Below, one piece after another: positions 61,911-64,000 of a stretch of DNA of 64,000 nt. Each line of letters starts with the position of its first letter. Positions within the stretch are counted from its first letter, which is position 1. The notes beneath the pieces are model-generated. The model had not been told where the DNA came from, did no database searches, and worked only from the letters and a program-made list of their open reading frames with translations. The translations under genes were made by a program, and so were the position numbers. The DNA is taken from assembly GCF_025717065.2 (NCBI RefSeq), contig NZ_JAOVZO020000015.1, positions 124,001-188,000 of the forward strand, written 5' to 3'. The stretch comes from Tahibacter soli. Lineage in GTDB: Bacteria; Pseudomonadota; Gammaproteobacteria; Xanthomonadales; Rhodanobacteraceae.

Positions 61911-63158
61911 TCAAGCGAGGCTCTTCAAGATGCGGAAACCGGCCATCCAGACGCCGATCATGCCGCCGAAATTGGTCAACAGAAAAACGAGCAGGGTGCG
62001 CGAAATGCGATTTTTCCACCAGCCCGTCCACTCGCTGACGTCGTGGCGCAGCGTATCGAAGTCGGCGACGCGCGGCTTGCGCAGCCAGATCTCGACGCCC
62101 GCGCTCGCGGCGCCCGGCGGTATGCCGGGCCGGAACGGCTTGAGCGGCGCGACGATCGCGGCGGCCAGCACCGACAGCGGATGTCCGCCGCCGGCGAGCG
62201 CGCCGAGGCCGGCGAGGCCGCCGGTGAAGAGCACCCAGTCGCGCAGCGCGTCGGTACCGAGGCTCGCGTCGCGCTTGAACAGGAGCGCGATGGCGACGGC
62301 GATCGCGACGAACACGCCGAGCGCGATCCACTTCGGCCAGCGCGAACCGGGCGGCACGACGTCGAGGTCGCGGCGCAGCTGTTCGGGCGGCTGCGTCTGC
62401 GCGGCGAGTTCTTTCTCGAGACCCGCGAGATGGCCGGCGCCGACGACCGCGAGCACGCGCTTGAACGAACCCTTGGCGCTTTCTTCGCGCAGCTTCGCGG
62501 CCATGTAGCTGTCGCGTTCGGCGATCAGGCTGCGATACAGCGGTTCGGATTCTTTCGCGAACTCGCTGAAAGCGCTTTCGAGCATGTCGCCGCGCTTGAG
62601 CTTTTCGATTTCCTGCTCGCCGATCTCGTCGCTCGAGAACACGCTGGCGCCGAGGCCGCTGATGATGCCGAGGCGATCCCAGAATCCGACGCTGCGATAG
62701 GCGCGCTTGAGCGTCGTGCCGATGTCGCGGTCCACCAGCCACACGGGCGTCTGCCGCGCTTCGGCGAGATCGACCGCGGCTTTCAGTTCGGCGCCGGGCT
62801 CGATGCCGTACTGCTCGGCGAGACGGCGCTGGAAGGCCGACAGCGCGAGATTCGCCGCGACGAGGCCGGCCTTGCCCTGGCGGATCACCTGGAACAAGTC
62901 CATTTTGCGCAGAAGTTCCGGGTCGCGCAGCGACGCGTGACGGTTCGCGTCGAGCTCGACCGCGACCGCTTCGAACGACTCGCGTTCGATGATGGCCTCG
63001 ACCGCGGCGACGCTCGCGCGCGACACGTGCGCGGTGCCGAGCAGCACGAATTCGGTGCCGCCGAGCGTGACGCGGCGGATCGGCTGGTCGCGCAGCGCGT
63101 CGGGAGGGCCGACGTCGTCCGGCAGTACGGCCGGCGCGCTCAATTCTTCGTTGGTCAC
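61911..63158 (-). CDS. TraB/PrgY-like membrane protein
   Basis: 415 residues from ATG 63158. Soluble TraB domain (about 25-260) with the paired GTAHVSRASV and VVGAGHLAGLEKEL motifs that carry the conserved His residues, and an E-L-D-x-x-R block (VAVELDANRHASL). The C-terminal part has several membrane helices (IALGVFVAIAVAIALLF, LAGLGALAGGG, LLVFLLTNFGGMIGVWMAGF). PrgY blocks secretion or activity of peptide pheromone in enterococci; the domain belongs to the TIKI/EreA-like superfamily of possible metalloproteases. Substrate here unknown. Five bp downstream of the nitrilase gene on the same strand, so likely one operon with it. Confidence 0.85.
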   Translation of the reverse strand: MTNEELSAPAVLPDDVGPPDALRDQPIRRVTLGGTEFVLLGTAHVSRASVAAVEAIIERESFEAVAVELDANRHASLRDPELLRKMDLFQVIRQGKAGLVAANLALSAFQRRLAEQYGIEPGAELKAAVDLAEARQTPVWLVDRDIGTTLKRAYRSVGFWDRLGIISGLGASVFSSDEIGEQEIEKLKRGDMLESAFSEFAKESEPLYRSLIAERDSYMAAKLREESAKGSFKRVLAVVGAGHLAGLEKELAAQTQPPEQLRRDLDVVPPGSRWPKWIALGVFVAIAVAIALLFKRDASLGTDALRDWVLFTGGLAGLGALAGGGHPLSVLAAAIVAPLKPFRPGIPPGAASAGVEIWLRKPRVADFDTLRHDVSEWTGWWKNRISRTLLVFLLTNFGGMIGVWMAGFRILKSLA

Positions 63159-63162
63159 GCGG

Positions 63163-64000
63163 TCAGTCCCGGAAGCGGCGCAGAAGATCGTCGTAGGCGT
63201 CGATGCGGCGGTCGCGCAGGAACGGCCAGATGCGGCGGACGTTCTCGCTGCGGCGCATGTCGACGTCGGCGACGAGGAGTTCGCGCGTATCGGTCGATGC
63301 CTGCGCGATGAATTCGCCCTGCGGACCGGCGACGAAGCTCGACCCCCAGAATTGCAGCCCGCGACCGCCGTCGGGCGACGCTTCGAAGCCGATGCGGTTG
63401 CACGACAGCAGCGGCACGCCGTTGGCGACCGCGTGGCCGCGCTGCACGGTGATCCATGCGTCGCGCTGGCGCGCCTTTTCGGCGTCTTCGTCGGCAGGGT
63501 CCCAGCCGATCGCGGTCGGGTAGAGCAGAAGCTCGGCGCCGGCGAGCGCCATCAGGCGCGCGGCTTCCGGATACCACTGGTCCCAGCACACGAGCACGCC
63601 GAGCTTGCCGACCGAGGTTTCGATCGGATCGAAGCCGAGATCGCCGGGTGTAAAATAGAACTTTTCGTAAAATGCGGGATCGTCCGGAATGTGCATCTTG
63701 CGATACTTGCCGGCGATCGCGCGCGAGCGGTCGAACACGACCGCGGTGTTGTGGTACAGGCCGGCGGCGCGGCGTTCGAACAGCGACGCGACGACGACGA
63801 GCTTCAATGCCTCGGCGAGCGCGCCGATGCGTTCGGTGCTCGGGCCGGGAATGGTTTCGGCGCGGTCGAATTCGTCGACGCTTTCGTGCTGGCAGAAATA
63901 CGGCCCGTTGTGCAGTTCCTGCAGCAGCACGAGTTGCGCGCCCGCCGCCGCCGCTTCGCGCAGGCCCGCTTCGATCGCGTCGAGATTCGCGTCGCGGCTG
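63163..64000 (-). CDS. aguB: N-carbamoylputrescine amidase-type nitrilase, 5' end outside the window
   Basis: The frame is open to the window edge, giving at least 279 residues; the start lies beyond 64000. Catalytic triad of the carbon-nitrogen hydrolase family: Glu in LLQELHNGPYFCQ, Lys in GKYRKMHIPDD, Cys in LGVLVCWDQWYPEAARLMAL. The Y-F-C-Q, D-P-A-F-Y-E-K-F-Y-F-T-P-G-D-L-G-F and P-T-A-I-G-W-D blocks are those of AguB, which hydrolyses N-carbamoylputrescine to putrescine in the agmatine route to polyamines. The usual partner gene for agmatine deiminase (aguA) would be expected just outside the window. Confidence 0.9.
   Translation of the reverse strand, partial: SRDANLDAIEAGLREAAAAGAQLVLLQELHNGPYFCQHESVDEFDRAETIPGPSTERIGALAEALKLVVVASLFERRAAGLYHNTAVVFDRSRAIAGKYRKMHIPDDPAFYEKFYFTPGDLGFDPIETSVGKLGVLVCWDQWYPEAARLMALAGAELLLYPTAIGWDPADEDAEKARQRDAWITVQRGHAVANGVPLLSCNRIGFEASPDGGRGLQFWGSSFVAGPQGEFIAQASTDTRELLVADVDMRRSENVRRIWPFLRDRRIDAYDDLLRRFRD

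Noticed and set aside
1-64000. Signs of prophage, integrative element, IS or CRISPR.
   Set aside because: No integrase, transposase, phage structural gene, att-like direct repeats at a tRNA, or regularly spaced repeats were seen. The low-GC orphan pair at 6.5-8.3 kb is the only local compositional anomaly that stands out.

Overview
The window is a GC-rich (about two-thirds G+C by eye) bacterial chromosome segment. Gene content and order point to Gammaproteobacteria, order Xanthomonadales/Lysobacterales, probably a Rhodanobacteraceae-like genus. The best anchor is the run DUF1674-sdhC-sdhD-sdhA-Mpo1-like-sdhB-sdhE-ygfX-lolC-lolD-comEC, with ygfZ divergent; other anchors are the DUF6116 gene beside tcdA/tatD and the Pil/Chp chemosensory cluster. 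No rRNA, tRNA, CRISPR array, IS element or prophage was found. Assignments come from reading the sequence only; no database search was run.

Layout. 1-3.2 kb: the end of an unknown gene, a GNAT protein, a DUF1801/YdeI-type protein and a secreted orphan. 3.3-11.7 kb: two paralogous secreted PPC-like/TPR/CHAT proteins (caspase-like His-Cys dyads intact) that bracket two orphan genes of visibly lower GC; the same 16-bp sequence lies about 45-50 bp before both CHAT starts. 11.6-19.4 kb: accessory enzymes (DUF1028 Ntn-hydrolase-like protein, M14 carboxypeptidase, MFS transporter with a divergent LysR regulator, YfcG-type glutathione transferase). 19.4-28.3 kb: two tandem ~1465-residue secreted M64-type metallopeptidases whose 3' ends have been homogenised at DNA level. 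28.4-32.2 kb: a small membrane protein and a CadC-like winged-helix/TM/TPR regulator.

32.6-40.3 kb is a five-gene chemosensory operon on the minus strand (PilG-like, PilH-like, PilI/CheW-like, PilJ-like receptor, ChpA-like CheA-REC hybrid), tightly packed with stop/start overlaps. It would control type IV pilus or surface behaviour. 40.8-46.9 kb holds housekeeping and envelope genes: tcdA, DUF6116, tatD, a glycosyltransferase, mgtE, a glycine-zipper protein and a cell-wall hydrolase. The hydrolase is preceded by a promoter and a ~300-nt leader rich in hairpins. 47.7-49.5 kb: an orphan PhnD-like binding protein and ygfZ.

49.5-56.8 kb is the succinate dehydrogenase and lipoprotein-export block. 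Complex II genes are accompanied by two different flavoprotein maturation factors, a DUF1674/SDHAF4-like protein and SdhE, and an Mpo1-like membrane protein sits between sdhA and sdhB. LolCD follow, then ComEC (DNA uptake). 59-64 kb: a REPIN-like palindrome, a DUF349 protein, a TraB/PrgY-like membrane protein and the 3' part of an N-carbamoylputrescine-amidase-type nitrilase. The most promising unexplained parts are the exported CHAT pair with its embedded orphans, and the structured leader before the cell-wall hydrolase.
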